Origin: Hyphomicrobiales bacterium
GTDB taxonomy: Bacteria; Pseudomonadota; Alphaproteobacteria; Rhizobiales; Devosiaceae
DNA: 64,000 bases
Reading direction: 5' to 3'
Assembly: GCA_027487555.1 (NCBI GenBank)
Contig: JAIYDI010000047.1
Coordinates: 141,186 to 205,185, forward strand
Shown here: positions 24,001 to 27,637 of the stretch, piece by piece
Numbering within the stretch: position 1 is the stretch's first letter
Layout of the letters: every line of letters begins with the position of its first letter
Made by a program: the position numbers and the translations under genes
Notes under the pieces: model-generated
What the model saw: only the letters and a program-made list of their open reading frames with translations
What the model was told of the DNA's origin: nothing
Database searches by the model: none

Positions 24001-24898
24001 GCTCGACGACGAACGCGTAGGATGCATCAGAGCCGTCCTCGCTTACGGTGGTCTGGCGCAACTGCGCCTTTGCATCTGTATGGCTGCTGAGGTCGACAGT
24101 GAACGTGGCGCTCGGGCTCAGGAGCCGGGTCGGCTCAAGGCCAGCGAACACGAATGTCGAGCCATCGGCGACAAAGCTGCCGGAATCCGCGCCGACCGGG
24201 CTGTACAGCACATTGGCAAAGTTGTCGCGGAGCTCGAGCGTGTCATAGCCAGCCGCACCGCCATCCATGACGCCGGATACCGCGCCGCCATCAACGACGA
24301 CGAAAGTATCGTTGTTGTTGGCCGCACCGGTCAGGTTCTCGGTATTGGTGAAGCTAACATTGCCGACGCGGCCGCTATCTGTCCCGTCGATGACCCATGT
24401 CGCGATATCGGCAGTGTCAAAGACAATGCGATCCGTGCCGGCTGCGCCGTCGAAGCTGAACGACGGGAGGGTGGCGCCGCCGAAGGAGTCGGCGTCGATG
24501 GTCAGGGTATCGTTGCCGCTGCTGCCCAGAATCGAGATCGAGGAAATCGCGGCGAGGTCACCAAAAGCCAGCAGTGAATCACCGTTCCGGTCACGGATTT
24601 CGACACGCTGGGTACTGATCGACTGGATCTCAGTCTGCTGGAACTCCTCCACGAGCCGCACGATCACGTCATGATCGAGACCGTCATCCTGGTTGAGGGC
24701 CAGGCTTAGTGCCAGCACATCTGCATTCATGAGCAGGCGCGGCTCGAGGGCGTCAAAGACGATCCGGTCGCCGGCGCTTGGTCTGCCGACGCGCGACCTG
24801 AGGCCGTTCTTGGGCACGTAACGCGCGCTCGGGATTCGCTCCGCGTGCCTGCTTTTCGGACGCCCGAAGATTCCGAGCGACGAGAAAGGATGCGCCAA
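1..24898 (-). CDS. Giant LEPR-XLL / RTX-like repeat protein, C-terminus beyond window
   Basis: One minus-strand frame with no stop over at least 8,299 codons, cut by the left edge. I read it in sections on the minus strand and spot-checked several places for stops. The start is TTG at 24898, with GGAGAG five bases upstream. Residues about 48-60 read FDALEPRLLMNAD, the LEPR-XLL motif found near the N-terminus of giant proteins of Gram-negative bacteria. Residues about 60-850 contain beta-strand-rich, Thr/Ala/Val/Gly-rich sequence. Eight modules of about 370-420 residues follow (window 13.1-21.6 kb), then four 257-residue repeats (8.6-12.2 kb), then filamentous-haemagglutinin-like sequence. Gly/Asp-rich motifs such as GGLGDDVF, GGEGNDQF and GGSGSDMF lie at 0.4-1.5 kb and resemble RTX calcium-binding repeats. 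Family knowledge suggests a type I-secreted surface adhesin; no secretion genes are visible. Function is inferred; the reading frame and motif are seen. Confidence 0.88.
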   Translation of the reverse strand, partial: MAHPFSSLGIFGRPKSRHAERIPSARYVPKNGLRSRVGRPSAGDRIVFDALEPRLLMNADVLALSLALNQDDGLDHDVIVRLVEEFQQTEIQSISTQRVEIRDRNGDSLLAFGDLAAISSISILGSSGNDTLTIDADSFGGATLPSFSFDGAAGTDRIVFDTADIATWVIDGTDSGRVGNVSFTNTENLTGAANNNDTFVVVDGGAVSGVMDGGAAGYDTLELRDNFANVLYSPVGADSGSFVADGSTFVFAGLEPTRLLSPSATFTVDLSSHTDAKAQLRQTTVSEDGSDASYAFVVEPVSDGPVFEKVYFNAPATALVVLLGAGDDQFTISDVGTHRTFALTVTGGTGADEVSINGNVGLSARDLTVDAETIVVAASAVLNTGGGALSLNAVATAATGSGNANATLSVVASAASSISIGAGAALSGGVVTIAAHSTTTGDVVASGTDVTTATVTAGATATVSVLGNIVATAALVITAEIDVDVSLTVNGGGGSWIVLGDPLDDITFTSINSATVAVGAVQLNGATVKVAADTDVAVDVVVSDITLQGLAFGSEDVAIGATVTNITTVTVDGAAKIDQTGSGTIANSGGASVLVLASDITDLALSLTAGSGIYIPIASGISLLIDAVTLSTTTDRTTEVELGDADSVGLAGYSIANPTIESAGLVAVRAASSGDIEAVAETDFVGIAKHSATENTRVRGKGVSIEGSSVELASTASTDFVAIGKQATNLVGGATVASLSHGAIASAGGVILSAIDDSTMIAWAKPSTFTQAQIESNANGILIPEFALEHAYAVNLVNKAVNALTEQAEIDAQGNVEVVASRELKLAAYGEATSIIASNSFFDTFLLTAAGSFVINGLQGDVAAQMVLSDVTTTVAGGLSVSATEGSVLDAKVETQAQTKDGNGAALAGSVALTLIGWNIDDVNDSALAGSILTGTLDTLMGTSFWATENKVDVEAKVVSTSVSLVGTLSLVASAATQANTTVSNVSRINADKAGGAKSGAVGGIISGSRVSQSATAYIDNTDRPLADILVGGTLHVTASDDALIYSNGKIVTSSSSVTNGGLNMLENFIEDQLSAHYTATKDPVRQVVNLKFGDTVQLSDDYTNAYDYDTEADFPLSSRIETVQPNQQVRIADFYTAGDAAYGDVYRFIGTEPLVEVDLTLLDYASEPLWVKSTGTQGSIYRYMGIEDDTDLDLNATDYTNKDVWQEIVETSIMPQGVSFRESPSLALGGIIALNNFAGGAEAYVKSADVLAGSVVVEASESSVIVSKLDSTASASGGSSFTGMGLALAVNAAIATNIINGSALASIVSSDVETNIGDLSLTASNDSAIIAETKIATSTSSNAAGIVLAYNTIGWSADNLLYNTIDTLIGVREDNVDDSDVFGDASAVRTEAFISGSNIDSAGAVLIEATSTSLIDATISNDATSSPVAFIAAGGTTVSASLASNKIATGVKAYIDNAGATTGWEIAAADEVSLSAADASTILSSSQLGAIVDTANDGGAGIINQFARTLMDAYVATTKSGVQNLIFGDRIYVASDFADGAKRGQTYEFMGDATAGANVNMATVNLDDLSLWKQIDETTLISDSVAFAGLSALGAAVGRNLVGTSRAIYGLVDRNDVDNSASAYIVDTTVTAVEVVLAATNSARISATENSKLNAKSSYGGIIAVNAVRANADAYLLRADITKDIGEVSVSAENAVELNASAHTSNVPDDGEALSWGSASIVVALNTVGWQPTDLGRQAADAIVGSDYLEDEAPSTAVAYIRDSAVVVAGDVTVTATNAAAIGASTGATVVSNASQDLLFFSKYGASGTSGAGILAVNKVSGYAEAYIDETDGQTTTVTAAGSVSVAASDEGAVSSEISLVTEQVTANDLTGLAPIVAQLAPKDYVYTTRSGAQEVYSGTNVRLADDYSVGGVGGRIYRYIGSAVADDYDLPETDLDYRAPVDLGAVDYATDTVNWELVSEGESAVEDFLPYVGNLTDSNATAVGVTVALNDVRGGARALLTGATVTAADVTLSAVEQAIIASQLTSTVTASGGSALGAGDVIAINVQIVSNIVLATAEAAITDAVVVAGGVTDVSATNTSVTDARLHSALKSGEDGGAVALAFNSIGWAPSNILFNTIDGIIGAPEIADAFGGQDAAATRASIVDSDVDADVIGVSANGSAAINATISNAAASEASALYGATSAAYGFTIATNKVNAITEAFIDNGDVEVDVDGNPLRSIRATDTVSVSAVDDASIYSNTKLVVSSGTTNDGGFGAITESISDLVDADWDTTPEAGETTKVRDIKFGDRVRLSDDLLEADYDTEVVFGDQSKTIAIEYGAIVEIGEDYHPGMGVPGSVYRYIGSEPLDITILAMDAEGDTEDFTDTDLWVEISGTTGSVYVFMGEDALGEDLDLRNTNYNNRALWKIVPETDITGGDYNLNVSPSESLGVGGAAVMNIVSSGASARIVDAKVTAVTVTVEAAGTQSLIARLDNSAEGGGTSAGGVGDTSSYGLSFATNVVLGFTSAYISGSDITATVDVALQASNTARIEAEGQQSVVSGAHGALLAFNTIGWKPQNLLYNIVDTVAGGSLIADATDLKQSALTEAYILDSTVTAGGELNVEAVNAANILSKVGTDATDHAVHLYNTGAGAFAAIIASNMVASGSSARIENSTTVSEGVHLFADETSAIQALSNIEASSTATNDLGAGQINNLYNSFKNSYKFTTSSGTREIIFGDLLFVPGVDGEGDLYKYMGTTQTLDLGGALDFTDIGLWKKVEDTTVLPPAIVKTGMQAVGLSTGDAEGGGLLISRNDVRSDTKAYILTSNVDAGQGAAEVIATGRAFIEASDTSVVAGQGSGAIVVVTNTVLGEAEASVDRSAVTAVGDIVVRAEADASISATALGAVHYTKGDALGVVAAFNTVGWASQNVLFNAIDTLIGSSEIGDAFSGETPSGATAFILDSVVASDGAIAVEADAAGSITAVTGSETTATNANEFAVIAKFGKSGQSAGALIAMNKVSSRANAYIDDVVSAVEPTTGSDLTSVTGAGGVSISADDQAFIDASIKVSVESLTANNVDALKDVLDALGADTYYYTNRSGTQTLEEDDLVMVGKLPDGTESAEYGKVFRFLGEDALSIDLSSIASFDDDARFVQVDMAAWSDILFPEIGNLTASDSQALGGMVVLNDLRSGADAYISDATVVASTGDIVVSASEAATLSAYATSNVSASGGSAFGSGDVVAINAQIVTNLVQGSASARIEAANADASAGSVRVDAENVARIDARLKSSTLTSGGGEQSAGSFALAFNSLGWKPQNVLFNALDALIGDPQLANAFDGSNPIATIASIVNSDVNAGVNVTVTALGATQLNATMSNAAESAASALANASGKGFGGILSSNKVNTLTQAYIDNSGALSGAAITAGNDISVEATDAAGIFSNSKMVASSTTTNDGGVAVIQETINDLVAADYDSVADSDGTKFRDVTFGDRIRLDDDYASVEHTTALDGLDEDKIVTIEVGDDVEVTEGHAAGGAEGSIYRYIGAAAWEDVDLVGVDFTEDTKWLEVGGKAGGIYVYMGVSERVDLANNSYLDLDYWKEAPESSIIPQGYNVTDSDALAIGALVVMNQVNAKVEGYISDAIVTAADGDVAIVTEETATILATADSAASASGGSAYGSGSVIAVNGVIATNVVLSEARAYVGNDAALTAATGDVLVDATNSSAINATNLSATTSGATAVGLTLAFNSIGWNAQNFLFNAVDALIGDPAISEAFDNENPALTEAYILDASVSAGGDIDVTATSTAQIEANVSNDATSAASALYGASGKAIGGIITSNIVSAEAKAYIDNVVDGTERVDAGGTLRVEAMDDASVIADTAMKAQSTTSNDGGISIVGDLLQTLLLDYKFTTSSGVQDVLKGDLVRTSDGSLYQYRPDDVDDAPPPAVSFNLGTTDFATAVDWVLIDLTALDTFEQITGFMPALTNFSASQAAAVGGIIVRNDVRGGAEAQIKEAVVTGDDGITVRATESAVITSTNKSTSAAAGGSAFAGGTSAAVNAIIATNNVLSGATATVVDSSATAAAGALIVDADDIAAITASIEADTRVVGGGTNVSVGVTLAFNTIGLEAQNFIFNIGDTFGAEIGNTDPVKVVASIVNSIVTAGSISVTADSMASVEADVSNVTISLGLNLGGSNISVSIGAIMALNRVATDIAAFIDGSSTKTITADNGGITVRATDESTITSTLFAASIGASVSGSGATQVSIGLGISRNTIENNVEAYIDNVPTANAAGAVTVEALSTALIEAEVTAVAVGVSAGAGTSAAVGGGGATAFNTISGSTTATIDDTALTTTAGGDVMVNAASTANIDATILAAAAQIAIGGGNAVAFAIGASLAFNMIGFRNLSDSEGETVSAAIKRSSVNAGGHLAVTAATTMRIDANVAAASVALAGGFSNGVALSGAGVTSQNRIGISTYAGIDGDGANGIIANAVTISATDDSEIATFAGAAAIAASLGGSNAVAAGIAISVAQNEIDSSVEASIRAADTGVTSRLNGALSITAEQDATISAQVAAAAITAAAAPTAAVAFSGGGAAATNVILGSTKAFIDSSILTSGGTLSVTALSNSEIEALVLAAAGSISFGGTAGVAIAIGAAVALNSIGYTLDETMLTFAVEAYSANSRINAAGAFSLTALSDQKIDTLVLAGSVAASGGGTAGIAGGGAGAAARNLISVATKAYIDGDGSSIGGIDAASVSVSATDDSAIVANAGAAAITLAIGGTGGGAISVGVGLAYNTICNNVAAYIDNVNDTLDVVGAVTVSATQSASIDAIAAAAAVALAGGGTVGVSVAGAGAEAINTILGDVEAYVADSVVEAASLSVTASGTSEIDATVLAVAASVSFGGVAGVALSVGASLAQNLIGYSGTTRVGNDIKAHTSNSRVDVAGALLVQATSAQLINAVVAAGSVAAAGGGTVGVGGAGAGASAQNSIGVDVSAFIDGDGTALGGIDAGSVAISAADGSIILADVGAAAIAASIGGVVGVAVSVSVGLAYNTITNNVSASIDNVDDIMDVVGAVTVSANQSASIDAVAVAAAVAISGGGAVGVSVAGAGAEATNDIRGDVVASVEDSVIDAGSLSVTAAGNSEIDALVLGVAASLSIGGVVGVAASVGVALAQNRIGYEGDTRTGNDIKAYVANSSVDLVGAMLVRVDSTQSVDATVAAASVAVSAGTFGGAGAGAGGSAQNLIGVDVEAAVTGDGASGIDAGSITVAAYDGSSIDTFVGAASLAASFSIGGAASIGVALAKNIINNTVSASISGADTGVTAGSVTLRAEERSIITAVSETASVAAGLIAVSGGGADAQNTIITNTKASITASKLGVSGAINILALDVSSSSAETLSLSVSIGIGVAAGGSLATSSIISVVDAELSGDIEAGSVVLLSQAKPQAFAEAQGIHAGALAVGVSKAISTVDTTVTTTLGGAITARSISATANRDLADANALSAEAEANGSTGGLIGVDATITEATDFSDVTTQVLHGAVLTASGAVVLTAAGITRQRATSDSTAGGLIAAGITKSTSLSDSETYVTIGDADIFAGSFKAVARSTDRTDTVATSGAGGVLAGAAAAPTSTNRATTITTVGEGANIDVSTNPSATGKVELVADHTGKVEARVITNAYGALSGAGAEAENLITSTADVVFAANSQVKARAISADAINRAYKTGTFDSSGNWTDSINGTTAGLISGAGVITETDIVLDTRVFVNDGASLTVIGTSGDVALRATNYVFVRDKVSFTTGGALAGLGAESHVDATHLVASVIVGNGVTIKSTGNILMSARSSGDLQSAVNSETYGVGTVAVTDVTIDVRPTNSVIVGTGSGGGTTLEARGDVLLSAGTDTEYNRDQYKIDARADAFAGSAIPIDDMDVTAWLLQNNNIEVRSNVTIKSARDIKLHAERYGFADILAKGKATNWTTAVGGAVDSFFGGNPEALYTGDQLASAHGTVVVDGALLTGIERNQTLTVLAILSLDVNSNPVGVPPSGSAVKFKQFGSGTSGYRVYYSGTDQDGDGITDITFTTSVQLVKDSLTKALEDAEAQLKRYAGVNRGPNGEPSILEVFYEGEIARLQVEMEASGLYNRVPVYQLVGGNLVQRVDGNGDLMWDFITREQEAITVVVDPVYAAAGKIDIISDQLSGNGSLNAPGDASVSIDNQTAAFMTIKGVQIPDNNGGVFFVGDSVTSDIEGAGRTIAAGNSFVTGRNSTNITNELKLEGGFGVVDHPAARSANFSALVGPSVVNDPSITILNTFNRNTLTTEDLPPWPGLDIIGDVISRNGTITISTNRGAIGAPGGDITITADVRGRELNIESGGSININMPTSYAVGGDIYAKLVAAGVTTNNGLNAASSDAAVTNVLTGHVPGSPNLYGERVTIRSQYVNVNGLIQSGREQYTLTIGQATIDEIADIKASGATGFVVLDSLTSSGFTVRYDVANDRIQVEELKVAGGYVEIEGNVISTGNGEIRVLGGYSDVQIANNTSYDIVIKRLDAADRGVGKVIIKDPSKGVSSGAPHATIYQRKSDNSGYEKVETGRSTTGISASTAYAPTTGWRYAYSVGQETFTRQFTTQSTSAWLGIDAMSPDPADSSWGETQNVDVPQMMEESAYYFVDAAKTSDAYIYGSAVVPVEPEKVSLVSRSEKSTWYGKKTYTTTWVKETHNQTIATHSVKGDYGIAVNFLGSATADIEIDSKFGGSVLIAGPILNSSGTTDIDTNGAIVALGTQGWVAGNKVVLKAGSNIGIAAPDATNPDVVVSDYALVVDTGDAGSAGAGLSATTTNGVINVSEMSGSLAVISVSAGGNQSVFLTTPANIVTALKVSGGYESGKIKGGAVTLVAKSGGVGTVNQDVHLDSGGRLQDKVNITARDNVRITEDSGDLVLQSLSTSGDAYITVTSGNLIDGDDFAERDERTEQQLLSGVWSDLQLTNDSGAQDKITETISALENVTTRDYHTYWQWRNELVAEGLDPDDVSNPSFKVALGDDERDYLEGYYTELFTAQSDADPTAYPPSEIEAKVAAAISTLEIQRTNKYKTLYTSFFESGVEYNEDYAFVMGQAERDAYIAKTFKVWTEEELLFAFSAGLFKAASSTTVVVENDNISARSLTISVVNGNVGNLEANLVIDLVTAPGQTVQLTDTQRIALAAAERQDVVFLSASPMNATVNIKSTTGTITRTSGDTFGNVQAGDMLYLSGNTGNSTEDARYYTVLSVSGNTITLNMTGSNLKLSASENARAVTIGVVVADPKSPPIGKSVVAMLISNREDIDVSLVEVLTATASKNIYLGSGGSVELSKVTAGNDATGQALRIKADGGLINGLSDGGVNVQGKDIVLEGGDGTVGSQAAHIVVKALGAGGLTARAEGDVWIDTVGDMPVEMIYSASGQIQLYAAGGSITDALNTDFTNISARIIVLKADGSIGSSDNYVGIDLLGTLSDSDRWNATFSATATNNIYVGETQGDLNIRNIIAGGAVGLSAQASIIDAVDLVDPTNGLSAVVANPAGAAGAGWPGIDITANSITLWAGAAIGSAGNDIDINTTGGTLTAFADGGVDFNLNITEVVGDLLLAQIGTAGATAFVTVTAGSIKNGRTDGGTNIVGSGDPDDVSMGKAYLVASQNIGTLTEQIVSTIGGLEAQSTAGSTWISNLGGLTIGGVNENNDPGMIAGGSIYVTAASPVTVDKNMIANTGNITILAHEEALESDYGDDVLVKDGFTVWAKAGFVLIQAGDDIMVEAGATVRGQNGIYIFGDTAADDDTGLVVPTGRSTTSVDKDPTVGSTVEIYGRLIADTVGTNIYTGNSTDTFIIRPEANDLGEAGTGDDIYSLTGSVFIHAGGGTDSVFVDRLTTMRNGDVLNLDGEGGTDTYEIQIANEGNSEITLHDTGTPDDGVDVATILGTDEGDTFLFRHNFVAALHALDNSVDPLARDHGPTAERINVDATINGRLTVEGGDGDDGFFLDDNPTLLTLDGGLGDDVFQVGQVFGSARDTVDGIIAVRDRFQTIETTVGWLSPGVTLPAILYGGEGNDQFRIYANKADIRLEGENGNDDFLIRAFLLKETGGIQLLAGAGDDSIRYNINAPVSIDGGAGFDKVTVLGTEGDDSFVITADGIFGAGLSISLNNVEEAVEVDGLEGNDTFFILSTDANTVTTVIGGSGSDMFNVMGDVTEIIASYDTGGRSGVVNHIVESDDALYDEIFVRGLNLTVGGTDSNSAGIEETAGATRVIEGGGSDSYTLSIPASVLAGSVAFVTVSAAQASAQSRALNGKTILVSTDNVNWSEAVVVRFDATTPVGGRTIYVMAENDTGVEG
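360..1500 (-). repeat. RTX-like Gly/Asp-rich motifs in the giant protein
   Basis: The minus-strand translation carries irregular nonapeptide-like motifs: GGGTDSV, EGGDGDDGFF, GGLGDDVFQV, GGEGNDQFRI, GAGDDSI, EGNDTFFIL and GGSGSDMFNV. They are degenerate relative to the GGxGxDxUx consensus but periodic. RTX motifs bind calcium in the extracellular space and usually mark type I secretion substrates. Confidence 0.6.
8650..12160 (-). repeat. Four tandem repeats of about 257 residues (about 771 bp)
   Basis: An in-frame marker (I)DGDG followed by a GI(D/I)A-type segment recurs near 11556, 10785, 10010 and 9240, giving spacings of about 770-775 bp. Each unit has the order AYIDGDG, SVSATD, NTI.NNV, AYIDN, GGG(T/A)VGVSVAGAGAEA and GNDIKA. 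The two units around 9.44-10.98 kb are also very similar at nucleotide level, indicating recent duplication or gene conversion. Confidence 0.7.
13150..21560 (-). repeat. Eight modules in an A-B-C higher-order array
   Basis: A marker (Y/F)(R/K/Q/E)(Y/F)(I/M/L)G, preceded by a GD.(V/I).(V/L) segment and followed by a D.DL...D...W segment, recurs near 21350-21450, 20250, 19135, 17870, 16700, 15590, 14350 and 13190 (the last is degenerate, YQYRP). Copies near 21.4, 17.9 and 14.35 kb are double (two markers about 40 residues apart). The series is A B C A B C A B with a super-period of about 3.53 kb. Between markers lie AFN(S/T)IGW and A(Y/F)IDN motifs. Confidence 0.65.
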
Positions 24899-24909
24899 GA
24901 CAACTCTCC
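24896..24909 (-). promoter_or_regulatory. RBS and TTG start of the giant gene
   Basis: Reading the minus strand, GGAGAG, a five-base spacer TTGTC, then TTG. No ATG or GTG in this frame precedes the LEPR-XLL motif with a ribosome site, and the first in-frame ATG lies inside the motif. TTG is therefore the best start. Confidence 0.7.
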
Positions 24910-25215
24910 ATAACCTTGGTCCATACGCGCCGGATGCGCTGGAACCTCCGCACCTTTCGGGTGCAACCTGCAGGCTGAAGCGAGGGCACCCTCAGCACCC
25001 GCTTAGTCACGTCTTACGCACAACCCCTGGCGCATACGCCGCCAGCGCCAACCCGCACCCCCACAGCACAAGTCGCAATCATTCAGTTTCACCTCTGGCC
25101 AAGATCTCTGGCCAAGGCGCCAGAGCCCGCTCAACGGCCGCCTTGAACTGAGCGCCAGATCAGGCGGGGGCATTTTGCATGAGCGTGTAGAAGTCCCCCG
25201 CCGCCAGCTTTCGCT
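24899..25215. other. Intergenic spacer between SapC gene and giant gene
   Basis: About 317 bases without a supported gene. It holds an 11-base direct repeat, CTCTGGCCAAG, at 25093-25103 and 25106-25116 (13-base period, each with the palindrome TGGCCA). I see no convincing sigma-70 promoter or terminator. The giant gene may have its own promoter here or be read from the SapC gene. Confidence 0.4.
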
Positions 25216-25971
25216 TCAATCCGGCAGATCTGCGGCTGCGCCCTCGGCCGTTCCGCTGGCGCCCATGCGCTCGACCATCGGGCCAAAATTGCGCAGCGAA
25301 GCGAGGTGGGCATAGATTGCCTCCAGTTCGTCCGCGCGCGCCAACTCTCCCAGTGTCTCCACGGGAAGTGCCTTGAGCTTGAGGCGATTGATGACCTTGA
25401 AGCCGCCCAATGTCAGTTGCTGGCCGGTCTTGAGCTTGACCTGCGCCTGCATGGGCTCGAACAGGTCCAGATCCGCCAGCTTCTTGCACAGTTCCTGCGT
25501 GCGTTGAAACTGCGCCTGATAGACCTTCAGAAAGTTCAGCACATTGTTCAGGTATTGCGTACGCTCGCCGTCCTGGTCGAACAGCCGCTCGCCCCTGCCC
25601 TCCGTGTTCACACCGACGCAGTCCTCGTCGAGGCAGAGCGTGAACGTCTTGGCGTCGTCGTTTGAGGAGAACACGAACGGGTACCGCCGAACGAAAGCGG
25701 GTATATACTTGGAATCCCAGCTACCACTCTCGTTCACGTAGAGGTTCTGGCCATCCCTGATGCCAAGCAGGACAACCGGGATCACGTCCGTGTCGCCCGC
25801 GAACACGACCGGATAGGTCTGCGAGGCGACAACGATCTCCGCGGCCACGACAGGCACGGAATTGACCTTGGAGGCAAAACCATAGTCGCTGCCGGTCTTG
25901 ATATACCAGTCACGATGACGCTGCTGGGATACCGGGACCGCGCGTTCATATATGAGCAGCTGCGTTGCCAA
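25216..25971 (-). CDS. SapC family protein
   Basis: A 251-residue SapC-family protein (Pfam SapC). Visible family features are the N-terminal segment LLIYERAVPVSQQRHRDW, then YGFASKVNSVPVVAAEI, YPVVFAG, a GxRDGQNLYVN segment, and YIPAFVRRYPFVFS near residue 97. I chose TTG at 25971 because AGGAG lies six bases upstream and family members start just before this point. An extended frame reaches TTG at 26130 but adds unconserved sequence. The family was named after a Campylobacter S-layer locus gene; its biochemical role is not known to me. It lies upstream of the giant gene on the same strand, separated by 317 bases, so a link to cell-surface protein export or assembly is plausible but is inference. 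Confidence 0.8.
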   Translation of the reverse strand: MATQLLIYERAVPVSQQRHRDWYIKTGSDYGFASKVNSVPVVAAEIVVASQTYPVVFAGDTDVIPVVLLGIRDGQNLYVNESGSWDSKYIPAFVRRYPFVFSSNDDAKTFTLCLDEDCVGVNTEGRGERLFDQDGERTQYLNNVLNFLKVYQAQFQRTQELCKKLADLDLFEPMQAQVKLKTGQQLTLGGFKVINRLKLKALPVETLGELARADELEAIYAHLASLRNFGPMVERMGASGTAEGAAADLPD

Positions 25972-26617
25972 CAAATTCTCCTGAATGAAAGTCCGCTTGA
26001 GGGAAGCTTGCACTCCAATGACGGTCCAGTGCGTCTGCTCGTTAGAACTCGGCTGAGCGGCCGCGGCCAGCAGAGACCCATCCAGAATGGCGCGACTGAG
26101 CTGATGCCGGTTTTGGGGAGACCGAGCCAAGATGCCTTTGGATGCAAAGGGTCTTTCAGGAGCGACCCACGTTCCGCCGGGGGCTTTGGGCTAGGGTCGG
26201 TGAAGCCGGCGGTTCAACGTGGCGCTGGGCTTGTGCAGGCGGCCCCTGTTCTCGACCGTCATGCGCACGCGCCGCGCGGCGGTGTCGTCACCGCGCCGAT
26301 CCCTGCCCTGCTTGGCGCGATGCTGCGCCTCTTCTATGCGATGAGGCGGGGGAGTCTCGCCCGTGCCAGACCTCAGGTGCGAACCGGCGTTGCGGTCGCC
26401 TTGGCCGGCATGATCAAGCGCCTGATTTGCGGCGTGTTCCTCGTCGTGCCGATCTGCCGAATACAGGCAGGCACCGCTTGAACGGACCGCCCTGCCCAAC
26501 CGGTTTCACGTCACTGCTGCAAGGGTCCGGCAGGCGAGTCCGTTGCCGACGGCACCGGAGCAGGAACGGCGGAGACACCTGGTGGTAGCTGGACGGCTTG
26601 ACTGCCGGGCTGTCGCC
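25972..26617. other. Intergenic spacer upstream of SapC gene and downstream of livM
   Basis: About 646 bases without a gene I can support. Open frames on both strands here are Arg/Pro/Gly-rich, lack ribosome sites and match no family I know. It should contain the SapC promoter and the end of the ABC operon transcript, but I see no clear promoter or hairpin. Confidence 0.4.
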
Positions 26618-27637
26618 TCAGCGTCTCCGGCTGGTTGGGGGCGGCCGATCTCCCAAGGGCGTGAGCAGCACCCGCACTGACAGCAGATCGATACCGGTAC
26701 GCTGCTGCAAGGTCCCCCATAGTCCCGCGGGCAGGTAGAGCGCGAAGCAGACCGCGATCACCCCCAATCCGGTAAGGTACCAGACGCCGAGATTGCCAAG
26801 TGTTGTTTGCAGCAGGAAGAATATCACTGCCCCGATGATCGGGCCCTCGAAGGTTCGAAGACCGCCGACCAGGACCATGAACAGCATGAACACCGTCCAC
26901 TGGACCCCGAAATTCGTCCGCGGCAGGAAGGTGATGGCGCTGGCCAACCAGATGGTACCGGCCAGCGCGCAACCGAAGGCGGCCAACACGAAGATGATCT
27001 GCTTGACTCGCATGACATCGATGCCGATGGACGCAGCCGCCTCTTCGTCGTCGCGAATGGCCTGCGCCGCTGCGCCAATGCGGCTGCGCAGCAGCCAGTA
27101 GGTCGCGACCAGCATGAGCGCGAGGCTTCCCAGCCCAAGCCAGTAGGTGAGGTTGCGCCGCAAGTCTGGATCGAGCGCATTGAGTGCGAGCAAGGACGTG
27201 CCGGTTTCGCCCTGCACCAGCGGATCAAACATGACGACAATGCGCAAGACTTCCGCGATGACCCACATGGCAATCGCAAACTCCCCGCCCTTGAGGCGCA
27301 GGGCAAAGAAGGAAATCGGGATGGCGACGAGCCCGGCGCCCACCGCCCCCACGACCAGCGCCAGATAGGGCGTCATCCCCGCATCGACCAGACGCAAGGC
27401 CAGGTAGCCGCCGACCCCAAAGAATGCCTGTTGGCCGACCGACACCAGACCGGCATAGCCGGCGAGCAAGTTCCACATCACGGCGAGCAGGACATAGATG
27501 AACAGGGTCGTGAGCTTGTCGATCAACAGGCCGCTCGCGACCGCCGGCAGCATGGCAAGAACCACCAGCACTGCCGCGCCCGCCGCAATTGTCAGCTTGC
27601 CCGTTCTTGTCCAGCGCTCAACCTGATAGGCGGTCAT
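26618..27637 (-). CDS. Branched-chain-type ABC transporter permease (LivM family)
   Basis: A 339-residue inner-membrane permease of the LivM class, last gene of the importer operon. It has about eight to ten hydrophobic segments, with the family sequences NLLAGYAGLVSVGQQAFFGV near residue 57 and RDDEEAAASIGIDVMRVK in the cytoplasmic EAA-like loop near residue 190. The C-terminal tail is Pro/Arg-rich. Its ATG overlaps the stop of the upstream LivH gene by four bases (ATGA), implying translational coupling. With LivH it should form the channel of an uptake system. The operon context (coniferyl alcohol and aldehyde dehydrogenases) points to an aromatic substrate rather than leucine or valine; that is inference. 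Confidence 0.88.
   Translation of the reverse strand: MTAYQVERWTRTGKLTIAAGAAVLVVLAMLPAVASGLLIDKLTTLFIYVLLAVMWNLLAGYAGLVSVGQQAFFGVGGYLALRLVDAGMTPYLALVVGAVGAGLVAIPISFFALRLKGGEFAIAMWVIAEVLRIVVMFDPLVQGETGTSLLALNALDPDLRRNLTYWLGLGSLALMLVATYWLLRSRIGAAAQAIRDDEEAAASIGIDVMRVKQIIFVLAAFGCALAGTIWLASAITFLPRTNFGVQWTVFMLFMVLVGGLRTFEGPIIGAVIFFLLQTTLGNLGVWYLTGLGVIAVCFALYLPAGLWGTLQQRTGIDLLSVRVLLTPLGDRPPPTSRRR

Noticed and set aside
26142..26588. 148-codon plus-strand frame and 26191-26499 minus-strand frame upstream of SapC
   Set aside because: Arg/Cys/Pro/Gly-rich composition typical of non-coding high G+C frames, with no ribosome site or recognised domain.
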